Position numbers and translations under genes: made by a program
Source of the DNA: Thermoleophilia bacterium
GTDB taxonomy: Bacteria; Actinomycetota; Thermoleophilia; Gaiellales; Gaiellaceae
Reading direction: 5' to 3'
NCBI GenBank assembly: GCA_029858755.1
Contig: JAOUEK010000019.1
Location: 1-12,017, forward strand
DNA length: 12,017 nucleotides
The notes under the pieces: generated by a model
Told to the model about the DNA's origin: nothing
The model's database searches: none
What the model saw: only the letters and a program-made list of their open reading frames with translations
Shown here: positions 5,974-12,017 of the stretch, piece after piece
Position numbering within the stretch: position 1 is the stretch's first letter
Layout: the number at the start of each line of letters is the position of its first letter

Positions 5974-6837
5974 ATGGTGGTCGAGATCCTGGGCTCGGGC
6001 GGCGCCACCACGACGCCCCGACCGGCCTGCGAGTGCGACGTCTGCGTCGAGGCGCGGACGAAGGGCGTGCCCTACGCCCGCACCGGGCCGAGCGTCTTCG
6101 TGCACGGCCCAGACGTCGTCTTCGACACGCCCGAGGAGGCGAAGCTCCAGCTCGACCGGGCGGGCGTCGCGGAGATCGCTGCGTGCTTCTACTCGCACTG
6201 GCATCCCGACCACACGATGGGTCGCCGCGTGTGGGAGACGCGCAACGGCGACTTCCGCGGCTGGCCGCCCGAGGCGAAGCGTCAGCTCGCGACCGACGTC
6301 TACCTGCCGCAACAGGTGGCCGCCGACTTCCGCGAGTACCTCGGCGGCATGGCTCACCTGGAGTTCATGGAGCGCAGAGGGTGGCTCCACATCAACGAGC
6401 TCGCCGACGGCGACATGGTCGAGCTGGAGGGCGTGACGATCCGGCCGTTCCGGCTCGCCGAGGACTACGTGTACGCGTTCGAGCTCTCGGACGGGGCCTC
6501 ACGCCTGCTGCTCGCGATGGACGAGCTCAACGGCTGGGTGCCGCCCGCCGAGCTTCGCGGGTGCGACCTGGCGGTGCTGCCCATGGGCGTGTGCGAGCAC
6601 CACCCGCTGACGGGCGAGCGCCGGATCGACCCCGAGCACCCGATCCTGCGCTTCGAGGCCACGTTCGCGGAGACGATCGAGGTCGTGCGCGGGCTCGATG
6701 CGTCCCGCGTCGTCCTCCACCACATCGAGGAGCTCGACGGGCTGAGCTACGACGACCTGCTCGCCGTCGAGCACCGGCTCGGGGACGAGGGGCTGCCGGT
6801 CACGTTCGCCTTCGACGGCATGCGCATCGAGGTCTGA
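5974..6837 (+). CDS. Metallo-beta-lactamase-fold hydrolase, PhnP-like
   Basis: A 287-residue cytoplasmic protein with the metallo-beta-lactamase fold. It opens with LGSGGATTTPRPACECDVC; the Cys19-Cys21-Cys24 cluster is the structural zinc site found in PhnP-type members. The di-metal signature is SHWHPDHTMG (His75, His77, Asp79, His80). Later ligand candidates are Asp183 in LLLAMDELNGW and His249/His250 in VVLHHIEE. PhnP itself is a cyclic phosphodiesterase in phosphonate breakdown, but no phn genes are nearby, and the insert with CEHHPLTGERRIDPEHP is not a PhnP hallmark I recognise, so the substrate is open. It heads an operon with alr (7-bp gap) and a methyltransferase, and has a leaderless-type promoter just upstream. 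Confidence 0.85.
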   Translation: MVVEILGSGGATTTPRPACECDVCVEARTKGVPYARTGPSVFVHGPDVVFDTPEEAKLQLDRAGVAEIAACFYSHWHPDHTMGRRVWETRNGDFRGWPPEAKRQLATDVYLPQQVAADFREYLGGMAHLEFMERRGWLHINELADGDMVELEGVTIRPFRLAEDYVYAFELSDGASRLLLAMDELNGWVPPAELRGCDLAVLPMGVCEHHPLTGERRIDPEHPILRFEATFAETIEVVRGLDASRVVLHHIEELDGLSYDDLLAVEHRLGDEGLPVTFAFDGMRIEV

Positions 6838-6844
6838 TCCGGTC

Positions 6845-7864
6845 GTGGCGCGATCGCACTTCACGCTCGACCTGGGGGCGATCCGGCACAACGTCGGAGT
6901 GCTGCTCTCGGCGCTCGACGGCGCCGAGCTGTGGGCCGTCGTCAAGGCCGACGCGTACGGGCACGGCGCCGAGGACGTCGCTCCCGCGGCGCTCGCCTCC
7001 GGGGCCACGGCCCTGTGCGTCGCCACCGTCCCCGAGGCACTCGCGCTGCGCCCGCTCGTCCCCGGCGCCCGCCTGATCGTGCTCGGGCCGGCGGCCGCCG
7101 ATGAGGTGCGGCCCGCGCGCGAGGCGCGACTGGAGCTCGTGACTGCCGCCGGCGACGTGCCGGAGGGGATCCCGGTGCACCTGAAGCTGGACACCGGGAT
7201 GGGCCGGTGGGGGCTCGGTGAGCTGCTCACCCCCGGACGCGATGTCGTCGGGCTGATGACGCACTTCGCCACTGCCGACTCCGACCCCTCGTTCGCCCGC
7301 GAGCAGCTCGAGCGCTTCCTGCGCGCCACGGCGGGCCACACGGGGCTCACGCGCCACGCGGCGAACAGCGCGGCGGCGCTCACCCTGCCCGAGTCGCGAC
7401 TCGACGCTGCGCGTTGCGGGATCGCGCTCTACGGGGTCGACCCGTTGGGCGACCACGGAGCGCGCTGGGGCCTCCGGCCGGCGCTGCGCTGGGAGTCGGA
7501 GGTCGCCCTCGCCCGTCGCCTCGCGCGGGGCGAGGGCACCGGCTACGGTCTCCGCTTCGTCGCGCGTGACGAGACCTGGGTGGGGATCGTGCCCGTCGGC
7601 TACGGCGACGGCCTCCGCCGCGACCTGACCGGCACGGAAGTGCTCGTCGCGGGCGCGCGGCGGCGTATCGTTGGCACCGTGTCCATGGACGCCGTCGCCG
7701 TCGAGCTCCCGGGCCCGGTCGATCCCGGGACGCCGGTGACGCTGCTCGGCGACGGGATCACGGCTGAGGCCCACGCGCGTGTCGCGGGGACGATCGCCTA
7801 CGAGGTCGTCTGCGGGCTGACGTCGCGGCCGAGTCGCGCGACCCGGGTGGTCGTCGATGCGTGA
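6845..7864 (+). CDS. alr: Alanine racemase
   Basis: A 339-residue PLP enzyme that interconverts L- and D-alanine, supplying D-alanine for peptidoglycan. The PLP lysine is in AVVKADAYGHG (Lys34). HLKLDTGMGRWG, LMTHFATAD, RHAANSAAAL and GIALYGVDP follow in the expected order. The second catalytic base is Tyr234 in GTGYGLRF, next to GIVPVGYGDG, and VSMDA (Ser280-Ala283) completes the C-terminal active-site face. The protein is shorter than the usual 360-390 residues, mainly because the stretch before LKLDTGMG is trimmed, but no catalytic element is missing. Start is GTG 6845, 7 bp after the hydrolase gene; the first residues (HFTLDLGAIRHN) match the family N-terminus. The 3' end overlaps the methyltransferase gene by 8 bp. 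Confidence 0.95.
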   Translation: MARSHFTLDLGAIRHNVGVLLSALDGAELWAVVKADAYGHGAEDVAPAALASGATALCVATVPEALALRPLVPGARLIVLGPAAADEVRPAREARLELVTAAGDVPEGIPVHLKLDTGMGRWGLGELLTPGRDVVGLMTHFATADSDPSFAREQLERFLRATAGHTGLTRHAANSAAALTLPESRLDAARCGIALYGVDPLGDHGARWGLRPALRWESEVALARRLARGEGTGYGLRFVARDETWVGIVPVGYGDGLRRDLTGTEVLVAGARRRIVGTVSMDAVAVELPGPVDPGTPVTLLGDGITAEAHARVAGTIAYEVVCGLTSRPSRATRVVVDA

Positions 7865-8537
7865 CGACCTCGCCGCCCGCAAGGCGCTGCAACAGGAGCG
7901 CGCTGCGGACCTGGAGGCGCGCCTACTCCGGCTGCTCGGCTCGCTCGACGGCATCGTGCGAGCGCTCGACGTCGGCTGCGGGACCGGCGCCTTCGCCTAC
8001 GCCGTCGCCCCGCACGCGGCGGAGGTGATCGGCATCGACACGAGCGAGGAGCTGCTCGCCGCAGCGCGCGACGGCGCGCCGGCGAACTGCTCCTTCCAGG
8101 TCGCCGACGCGACCGCGCTCCCCTTCGGCTACGGCGAGTTCGACCTCGTCGGCTGCCTGCGCCTCCTCCACCACGTCCGGCGCCCGGAGCTGGTCGTCAG
8201 CGAGCTGGCACGGGTCACGCGCCCCGGGGGCCGCATCTTGCTGGTCGACCAGCTGGGGGATGTCGACCCGATGGTGTCGATCGAGCAGGACCGGTTCGAG
8301 CGCACGCGCGACTCGTCCCATACCCGGCTGCTCCCCGACGCGGACGTGCGGGGCTTCCTCGACGCGAACGACCTCGTCGTGCTCTCGAACGACATCGTCA
8401 CCGAGCGCCGCGACGTCGAGCGCTACCTCGACCTCGTCGGCCTCGAGGGCGAGCAGCGCGAGCGCGTGCGGTCGCTGGCTCCCGCACCGGTGTACGAGGT
8501 CGAGGTCGGCTGGTACCTGGCCCGCAAGCGCGGCTGA
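7857..8537 (+). CDS. Class I SAM-dependent methyltransferase (UbiE/Methyltransf_11-like)
   Basis: A 226-residue protein with a Rossmann-type methyltransferase core. Motif I is LDVGCGTGAFA (about 37-47); the acidic residue that binds the SAM ribose is Asp61 in VIGIDTSEELL; ADATALPFGYGEFDLV (about 83-98) is motif II, with LRLLHHVRRP and RVTRPGGRILLVDQ after it. This is the pattern of UbiE/Coq5-like and Methyltransf_11 enzymes, whose substrates vary widely, so none is assigned. The N-terminal helix (ARKALQQERAADLEARLLRLL) precedes the core. It overlaps alr by 8 bp and is the last gene of the operon. The next gene is convergent: its stop lies 34 bp away, and that gap contains nothing I can call a clear terminator. 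Confidence 0.88.
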   Translation: MRDDLAARKALQQERAADLEARLLRLLGSLDGIVRALDVGCGTGAFAYAVAPHAAEVIGIDTSEELLAAARDGAPANCSFQVADATALPFGYGEFDLVGCLRLLHHVRRPELVVSELARVTRPGGRILLVDQLGDVDPMVSIEQDRFERTRDSSHTRLLPDADVRGFLDANDLVVLSNDIVTERRDVERYLDLVGLEGEQRERVRSLAPAPVYEVEVGWYLARKRG

Positions 8538-8571
8538 GCCCGTTCGCCGCTCGACGGTCGCGGCGCGTCGT

Positions 8572-9357
8572 CTAGACGCGCTCCTCGCCGCGGTGGTACG
8601 TGAACCACCCGGCGAGGCGCGTGACGAGCACCGGCGACAGCGCGTGGGCGAAGGTGATCAGTCGGTAGGGGAACCACGGCACCGTCACCTCGCTGCGGTT
8701 CCGCTCGACCGCGCGCAAGATCGCGCGGGCGACGTCGTCGGTGTCGATCAGGAAGCGGCGGAGCAGCCGGCTGCTCAGCACCTCGTGCTGGGGGAAGCCC
8801 TCCGTCTCCAGGAAGCCCGGCATGATCGCGTGGCAGCCGATGCCGCGGCGGCGCAGAGCAGCACCGCAGGAGCGCGAGAAGGCGAGCTGCGCGTGCTTCG
8901 CAGCCGCGTACGGGCCCGCGGGGGCGAAGGCAACGGTGCCGGCGACGGAGACGACGTTGACCACCGAGGCCCTGTCGCCGCCGGCCCTCGCGGCCTCGAG
9001 GCCGGGGAGGAAGGCCCGCGTGCACCACACCCCGCCGAGGTAGTTGACCAGCGACACGTGCTCGATCCGTTCCGCATCGAGCGTGAGGAACGAGCCTCGC
9101 GCCGGGATCCCGGCGTTGTTCACGAGCAGGTGGACCGCCGGGTGCCGTCCGAGCACGCGTTCGGCCACGGCGGCGACGGCCTCGCGGTCTGCGACGTCAC
9201 ACACCTCAACCTCGCCGTCGATCTCCGCGGCGAGCGCCCGGAGGCGGTCCTCTCGGCGCGCCACGAGGACGCAGCGCCAGCCGTCGGCGGCGAGCATGCG
9301 CGCAGTGGCCTCCCCGATCCCGGACGAGGCGCCCGTGACCACCGCTATGCGCTGAAT
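8572..9357 (-). CDS. Short-chain dehydrogenase/reductase, start codon probably ATT
   Basis: About 261 residues with a classical SDR Rossmann fold. The cofactor loop is VVTGASSGIG (6-15); VARRED (32-37) suggests NADPH preference because of the basic residues after the second strand; VCDVAD (52-57), LLVNNAG (77-83), catalytic Ser137 in NVVSVAG, and Tyr150/Lys154 in PYAAAKHA follow. The C-terminal tail (WFPYRLITFAHALSPVLVTRLAGWF) is hydrophobic and could touch the membrane. The substrate is unknown. No ATG, GTG or TTG sits where the first strand should begin. ATT at 9357 gives an N-terminus (xQRIAVVTGASSGIG) that fits the family; GTG 9342 would cut into the first strand; a GTG near 9432 would add about 25 Arg-rich residues. 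It overlaps the 3' end of the deacetylase gene by 13 bp, so the two are probably co-transcribed. Confidence 0.82.
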   Translation of the reverse strand: MQRIAVVTGASSGIGEATARMLAADGWRCVLVARREDRLRALAAEIDGEVEVCDVADREAVAAVAERVLGRHPAVHLLVNNAGIPARGSFLTLDAERIEHVSLVNYLGGVWCTRAFLPGLEAARAGGDRASVVNVVSVAGTVAFAPAGPYAAAKHAQLAFSRSCGAALRRRGIGCHAIMPGFLETEGFPQHEVLSSRLLRRFLIDTDDVARAILRAVERNRSEVTVPWFPYRLITFAHALSPVLVTRLAGWFTYHRGEERV

Positions 9358-10226
9358 GCGTCCACCGTCCCCAGGTTGATCTCGACCGTGTCGCGGATGT
9401 CCTCCGCGTACCCGCCGGCGAGCGTAACGCACACCGGGACGCCCGCTGCCGCGAGCGCGTCCCGCACCAGCTCGTCGCGCGCCCGCAGCCCGTCCTTGGT
9501 GAGCGCCAGCCGTCCCAGCCGGTCGCCTTCGTACGGGTCGGCGCCGGCGAGGTAGAAGGCGAGCTCCGGCCGCGAGCGCGAGATCGCCTCGGGCAGGAGG
9601 CTCCGCAGCCCTTCCAGGTACTCGCCGTCGCGCGTGCCGTCCGGGAGCTCCAGCTCGAGATCGCCCGGCACCCGCCGGAACGGGTAGTTGCGGAAGCCGT
9701 TGACGGAGAGCGTGAACGCCTCGTCGTCGTGGGCGAGCAGCGCGTGCGTCCCGTCGCCCTGGTGCACGTCGAGGTCGACGACCAGCACGCGGTGGGCGAG
9801 GCCCTCGGCGCGCAGGGCGCGGATCGAGGTGACGACGTCGTTGAACACGCAGAAGCCGCGGCCCGCGTCGGCGAACGCGTGGTGCGTGCCGCCGCCCAGG
9901 TTCATCGCCACCCCGTCCTCGAGCGCGGCCCGGGCTGCGAGGATCGTCGCCCCCGTCGCGCGGCGTGACCGCTCGACGAGCTGCTCCGACCACGGCAGGC
10001 CGAGCGCGAGCACCTCGCGCCGCTCGAGCAACCCGTCGCGCACGCGGTGGAGGTAGGCGGGCGAGTGGGCGCGTCCCAGCTCCTCCCAGGTCGCGGCCCT
10101 CGGCGTCGCGAGCGTCACCGCCGGACGCCGCGCCGCCCCCTCCCGGACGAGCCGGTACTTCCCGAGCGGGAACCGGTGGCCGGCGGGGAGCGGGTACGTG
10201 AAGCCGTCGTGGGCGAGCGCGCGCAT
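9345..10226 (-). CDS. Histone-deacetylase-family (class IV-like) zinc amidohydrolase
   Basis: A 293-residue arginase/deacetylase-fold protein. It begins with YPLPAGHRFPLGKYRLV, typical of the bacterial HDAC group near human HDAC11. The active site is complete: tandem His115/His116 in GGGTHHAFAD, zinc ligands Asp153 and His155 in VVDLDVHQGDGT, Asp230 in YLAGADPYEGD, and the transition-state Tyr273 in LAGGYAED. Bacterial members deacetylate acyl-lysine or small amides such as acetylpolyamines; the real substrate cannot be told here. I use ATG 10226, because TACCGT lies seven bases upstream (leaderless-type) and the family N-terminus follows at once; GTG 10235 is a possible alternative. It is divergent from fabI across 31 bp, and its 3' end overlaps the SDR gene. 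Confidence 0.9.
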   Translation of the reverse strand: MRALAHDGFTYPLPAGHRFPLGKYRLVREGAARRPAVTLATPRAATWEELGRAHSPAYLHRVRDGLLERREVLALGLPWSEQLVERSRRATGATILAARAALEDGVAMNLGGGTHHAFADAGRGFCVFNDVVTSIRALRAEGLAHRVLVVDLDVHQGDGTHALLAHDDEAFTLSVNGFRNYPFRRVPGDLELELPDGTRDGEYLEGLRSLLPEAISRSRPELAFYLAGADPYEGDRLGRLALTKDGLRARDELVRDALAAAGVPVCVTLAGGYAEDIRDTVEINLGTVDAFSA

Positions 10227-10233
10227 CTCCGGC

Positions 10234-10239
10234 ACGGTA
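10234..10239 (-). promoter_or_regulatory. Putative -10 box TACCGT for the deacetylase/SDR operon
   Basis: On the minus strand TACCGT is followed by seven bases (GCCGGAG) and ATG 10226. The distance fits a transcript starting at or next to the start codon. Confidence 0.4.
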
Positions 10240-10245
10240 CCGCTG

Positions 10246-10251
10246 TAGGAT
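10246..10251 (+). promoter_or_regulatory. Putative -10 box TAGGAT for leaderless fabI
   Basis: TAGGAT is followed by exactly six bases (CGTCGC) and the GTG at 10258. It sits 6 bp from the opposing -10 candidate at 10234-10239, so the divergent promoters would be nearly back to back and polymerase could not occupy both at once. Confidence 0.5.
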
Positions 10252-10257
10252 CGTCGC

Positions 10258-11037
10258 GTGGCCGGGCGGTTCGAGGGCAAGCAGGCGCTGGTGCTGGGTG
10301 TCGCCAACAAGCGGTCGATCGCCTGGGCGATCGCCAGGCGCCTCCGCGAGGAGGGTGCCGAGCTGGCCTTCACCTTCCAGGGCGAGCGGATCGAGAAGGG
10401 CGTGCGCGACCTCGCCGAGTCGGTCGGCGGTCACGTCGTCGGCGAATGCGACGTGCGCTCCGAGGACGACCTCGACCGCGTCTTCGCGGCCACCGCCGAC
10501 GCCTTCGGCGGCGGGCTCGACTGCCTCGTGCACTCGGTCGCCTTCGCGGCCGCCGAGGACCTCGAGGGGCGCTTCACGGACACGCCGCGCGATCGCTTCT
10601 GGATGGCGGTGGACATCAGCGCCTACTCGCTCGTGGCCGCCGCCCGGCGGGCGGAGCCGCTGCTGCAGGCCCGCGGTGGCGGCTCGATCGTGACGATGAC
10701 GTACCTCGGCGGCGTGCGGGCCGTCCCCCACTACAACGTGATGGGGGTGGCGAAGGCCACACTGGACGCGTCGGTGCGCTATCTGGCGTGGGATCTCGGG
10801 CACTCGAACATCCGCGTCAACGCGATCTCCGCCGGCCCGGTGCGCACGCTCGCCGCCCGCTCGATCGCGGGCTTCACGACGATGGAGGAGATGTTCGAGC
10901 AGCGCGCGCCGCTGCACCGTCACATGGACGCAGACGACTGCGGTGCTGCCGCCGCCTACCTGCTCTCCTCGGACGCGGCGAACGTGACCGGCACCACGCT
11001 CTACGTCGACGCCGGCTACCACGCGATGGGCATGTGA
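10258..11037 (+). CDS. fabI: Enoyl-[acyl-carrier-protein] reductase (NADH), FabI
   Basis: A 259-residue divergent-SDR enzyme that carries out the last step of each fatty-acid elongation cycle, reducing trans-2-enoyl-ACP. The FabI signatures are present: LVLGVANKRSIAWAIA (11-26) in place of the usual SDR glycine motif, CDVRSEDD (64-71), VHSVAFA (91-97), TYLGG with Tyr149, and the catalytic Tyr159-x6-Lys166 in YNVMGVAKA. The substrate-binding lid segment SAGPVRTLAARSIAGF (191-206) is intact. Length matches E. coli FabI (262). Start is GTG, with a leaderless-type -10 six bases upstream. The 3' end faces the membrane-protein gene with a 10-bp gap. Confidence 0.96.
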   Translation: MAGRFEGKQALVLGVANKRSIAWAIARRLREEGAELAFTFQGERIEKGVRDLAESVGGHVVGECDVRSEDDLDRVFAATADAFGGGLDCLVHSVAFAAAEDLEGRFTDTPRDRFWMAVDISAYSLVAAARRAEPLLQARGGGSIVTMTYLGGVRAVPHYNVMGVAKATLDASVRYLAWDLGHSNIRVNAISAGPVRTLAARSIAGFTTMEEMFEQRAPLHRHMDADDCGAAAAYLLSSDAANVTGTTLYVDAGYHAMGM

Positions 11038-11047
11038 CGGCGCGCGC

Positions 11048-12017
11048 TCAGCGCGTCCATGTCGAGATCGGCCCGTCCCGGGCGAGCAGCTGCCAGCCGT
11101 CGGCGCGCAGACGTGCCTCCGCGTCGTTCGGGCACGAGCGCGCGAAGAACCCGCTCTGCTCGTAGACGGCGCGGTGCACCGCGACGAAGCGGACGCCGAG
11201 CCGTGGTGGCACCGGGGCGCGGCCGCAGGAGATCGCGCGGAGCTCACGCGCGAGCCGGTCGGCAGCCGGCGGTGCGGTCGTCGAGTATCCCTGGGGCCGT
11301 TCGCGCGGCGACTGCCGCGCGTACGCGAGGTAGACGCTGCCGTAATGGATGTCGGGACGGATCACCGGGAGCTCGAGCAGCCTGCCCGCCCCGCGCACCG
11401 AGGCGTACGCGGCGCTCGGGCGGTCGGGGGCGACGGCGCCGAACACGGGCACGCGCAGGTCGACCGCGATCGCCGCCACCGCGACGGCGCCGCCCGCCGC
11501 CGCCCACCACCCGTCCTTGTGACTGATCGTCACAAGGCGGTCGAGCGCGAGGGCGACGAGCGCGGCCAGGGCGAGCGCGGCGACCGGGAGCAGGCGCTCG
11601 GGAACGCGTGTCGCATGGAGCGGCGGCAGCGCGCGCCACAGCGTCTCGTAGCCGGGGAGGTTCGCGCCCAGCGAGAGGAGGACGGGCACGACCGCGGCGA
11701 CGGCCAGGACGACCGTCAAGCCCTTGTCCCTCGTCCACGTGAGCGCGAGCCCTGCGAGCGCCAGGAGGGGCGTCAGCCACCCCAGGAAGACGAGCTCCTC
11801 GACTCCCGAGCCCACGCCGCGCGTGACGAGGTCCGACAGCTCGGCCGAGTAGCGCTCGACCTGCGCGAAGGAGCGGCCACTGCCGATCGACCCCGCGACC
11901 ACCGCCTGCTGCACCACGATCCCGGCGACGACCGCGGGCAGCACCGCTGCGGCGGCGCGCAGCAGCCCACGCGGCCCGCTGCGGGCCCAGGAGTAGCCCA
12001 GGGCGAGCGGGATCGCG
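11048..12017 (-). CDS. Polytopic membrane protein, C-terminal part (5' end beyond window)
   Basis: The last 322 codons of a membrane protein whose start lies right of base 12017; the frame is open to the edge with no stop. Counting from the first complete codon at 12016 there are about five hydrophobic helices: one in RAAAAVLPAVVAGIVVQQAV, one in FLGWLTPLLALAGLALTW, one in LTVVLAVAAVVPVLLSLG, one in LLPVAALALAALVALAL and one in AAAGGAVAVAAIAV. A soluble tail of roughly 120 residues follows. The stretch LPPLHATRVPERLLPVAALA, in which an arginine-containing loop precedes a late helix, resembles the C-terminal half of YfhO-like or GT-C-type membrane glycosyltransferases. I cannot confirm the family, because the N-terminal catalytic loop is outside the window. 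It is convergent with fabI. Confidence 0.7.
   Translation of the reverse strand, partial: AIPLALGYSWARSGPRGLLRAAAAVLPAVVAGIVVQQAVVAGSIGSGRSFAQVERYSAELSDLVTRGVGSGVEELVFLGWLTPLLALAGLALTWTRDKGLTVVLAVAAVVPVLLSLGANLPGYETLWRALPPLHATRVPERLLPVAALALAALVALALDRLVTISHKDGWWAAAGGAVAVAAIAVDLRVPVFGAVAPDRPSAAYASVRGAGRLLELPVIRPDIHYGSVYLAYARQSPRERPQGYSTTAPPAADRLARELRAISCGRAPVPPRLGVRFVAVHRAVYEQSGFFARSCPNDAEARLRADGWQLLARDGPISTWTR

Noticed and set aside
8538..8571. Possible terminator between the convergent methyltransferase and SDR genes.
   Set aside because: Only a 4-5 bp CGACG/CGTCG pairing, with no U-tract.
11038..11060. GC-rich inverted repeat in the fabI/membrane-protein convergent gap as a bidirectional terminator.
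   Set aside because: The stem is short and imperfect and lies mostly in the end of the minus-strand gene; not distinguishable from background in such GC-rich DNA.
8572..11247. A single very long minus-strand open frame spanning SDR, deacetylase and fabI regions.
   Set aside because: Only 8572-9357 looks like protein (SDR motifs). Upstream of that it is an Arg/Ala/Gly-rich shadow in the wrong frame of the deacetylase and antisense to fabI, as expected in GC-rich DNA.
1..12017. Mobile elements, CRISPR arrays, tRNA or rRNA genes.
   Set aside because: No transposase or integrase motifs, no spaced direct repeats of array type, no cloverleaf-like or rRNA-like sequence noticed on either strand.

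Overview
This is a very GC-rich, densely packed bacterial chromosome segment. Every real gene ends codons in G or C, genes overlap by a few bases, and five start codons are preceded at almost the exact leaderless distance by TANNNT. This suggests Actinomycetota. The style of the proteins (compact NAD(P)HX repair enzyme, class IV-like deacetylase, small secreted proteins carrying TATNTV) looks to me most like Thermoleophilia (Gaiellales/Solirubrobacterales), but that placement is inference. I see no mobile element, CRISPR array, tRNA or rRNA.

Layout. 1-874, minus strand: a partial beta-phosphoglucomutase-type HAD hydrolase and ArfB, a GGQ ribosome-rescue hydrolase. 873-3395, plus strand: a tight operon of HAD-IIA phosphatase, holo-ACP synthase (acpS) and a bifunctional NAD(P)HX epimerase/dehydratase. 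The arfB and HAD-IIA start codons share bases. 3396-3533 is a gene-free stretch with a hairpin, an inverted repeat, helically phased direct repeats and a TTGACA box. 3534-5936, plus strand, is the most interesting part: a small secreted protein, a SipW-like (Ser/His) signal peptidase fused to a DUF5305-like membrane module, and a secreted protein with five RTX-like nonapeptides. The two secreted proteins share the string TATNTV just after the signal-peptide core, and a perfect 15-bp hairpin separates the first of them from the peptidase gene.

5974-8537, plus strand: an operon of a PhnP-like metallo-beta-lactamase-fold hydrolase, alanine racemase (alr) and a SAM-dependent methyltransferase. 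8572-10226, minus strand: a short-chain dehydrogenase with no ordinary start codon, overlapping the end of a class IV-like histone-deacetylase-family hydrolase. 10258-11037, plus strand: fabI, divergent from the deacetylase across 31 bp. 11048-12017, minus strand: the C-terminal part of a polytopic membrane protein running off the window.

How it fits together: much of the window is housekeeping (fatty-acid synthesis through AcpS and FabI, cell wall through Alr, metabolite repair, ribosome rescue). The accessory-looking piece is the 3534-5936 locus, which I read as a self-contained processing/export module: a dedicated membrane peptidase plus two substrates. Functional statements are family-based inference from reading the sequence; no database search was run.
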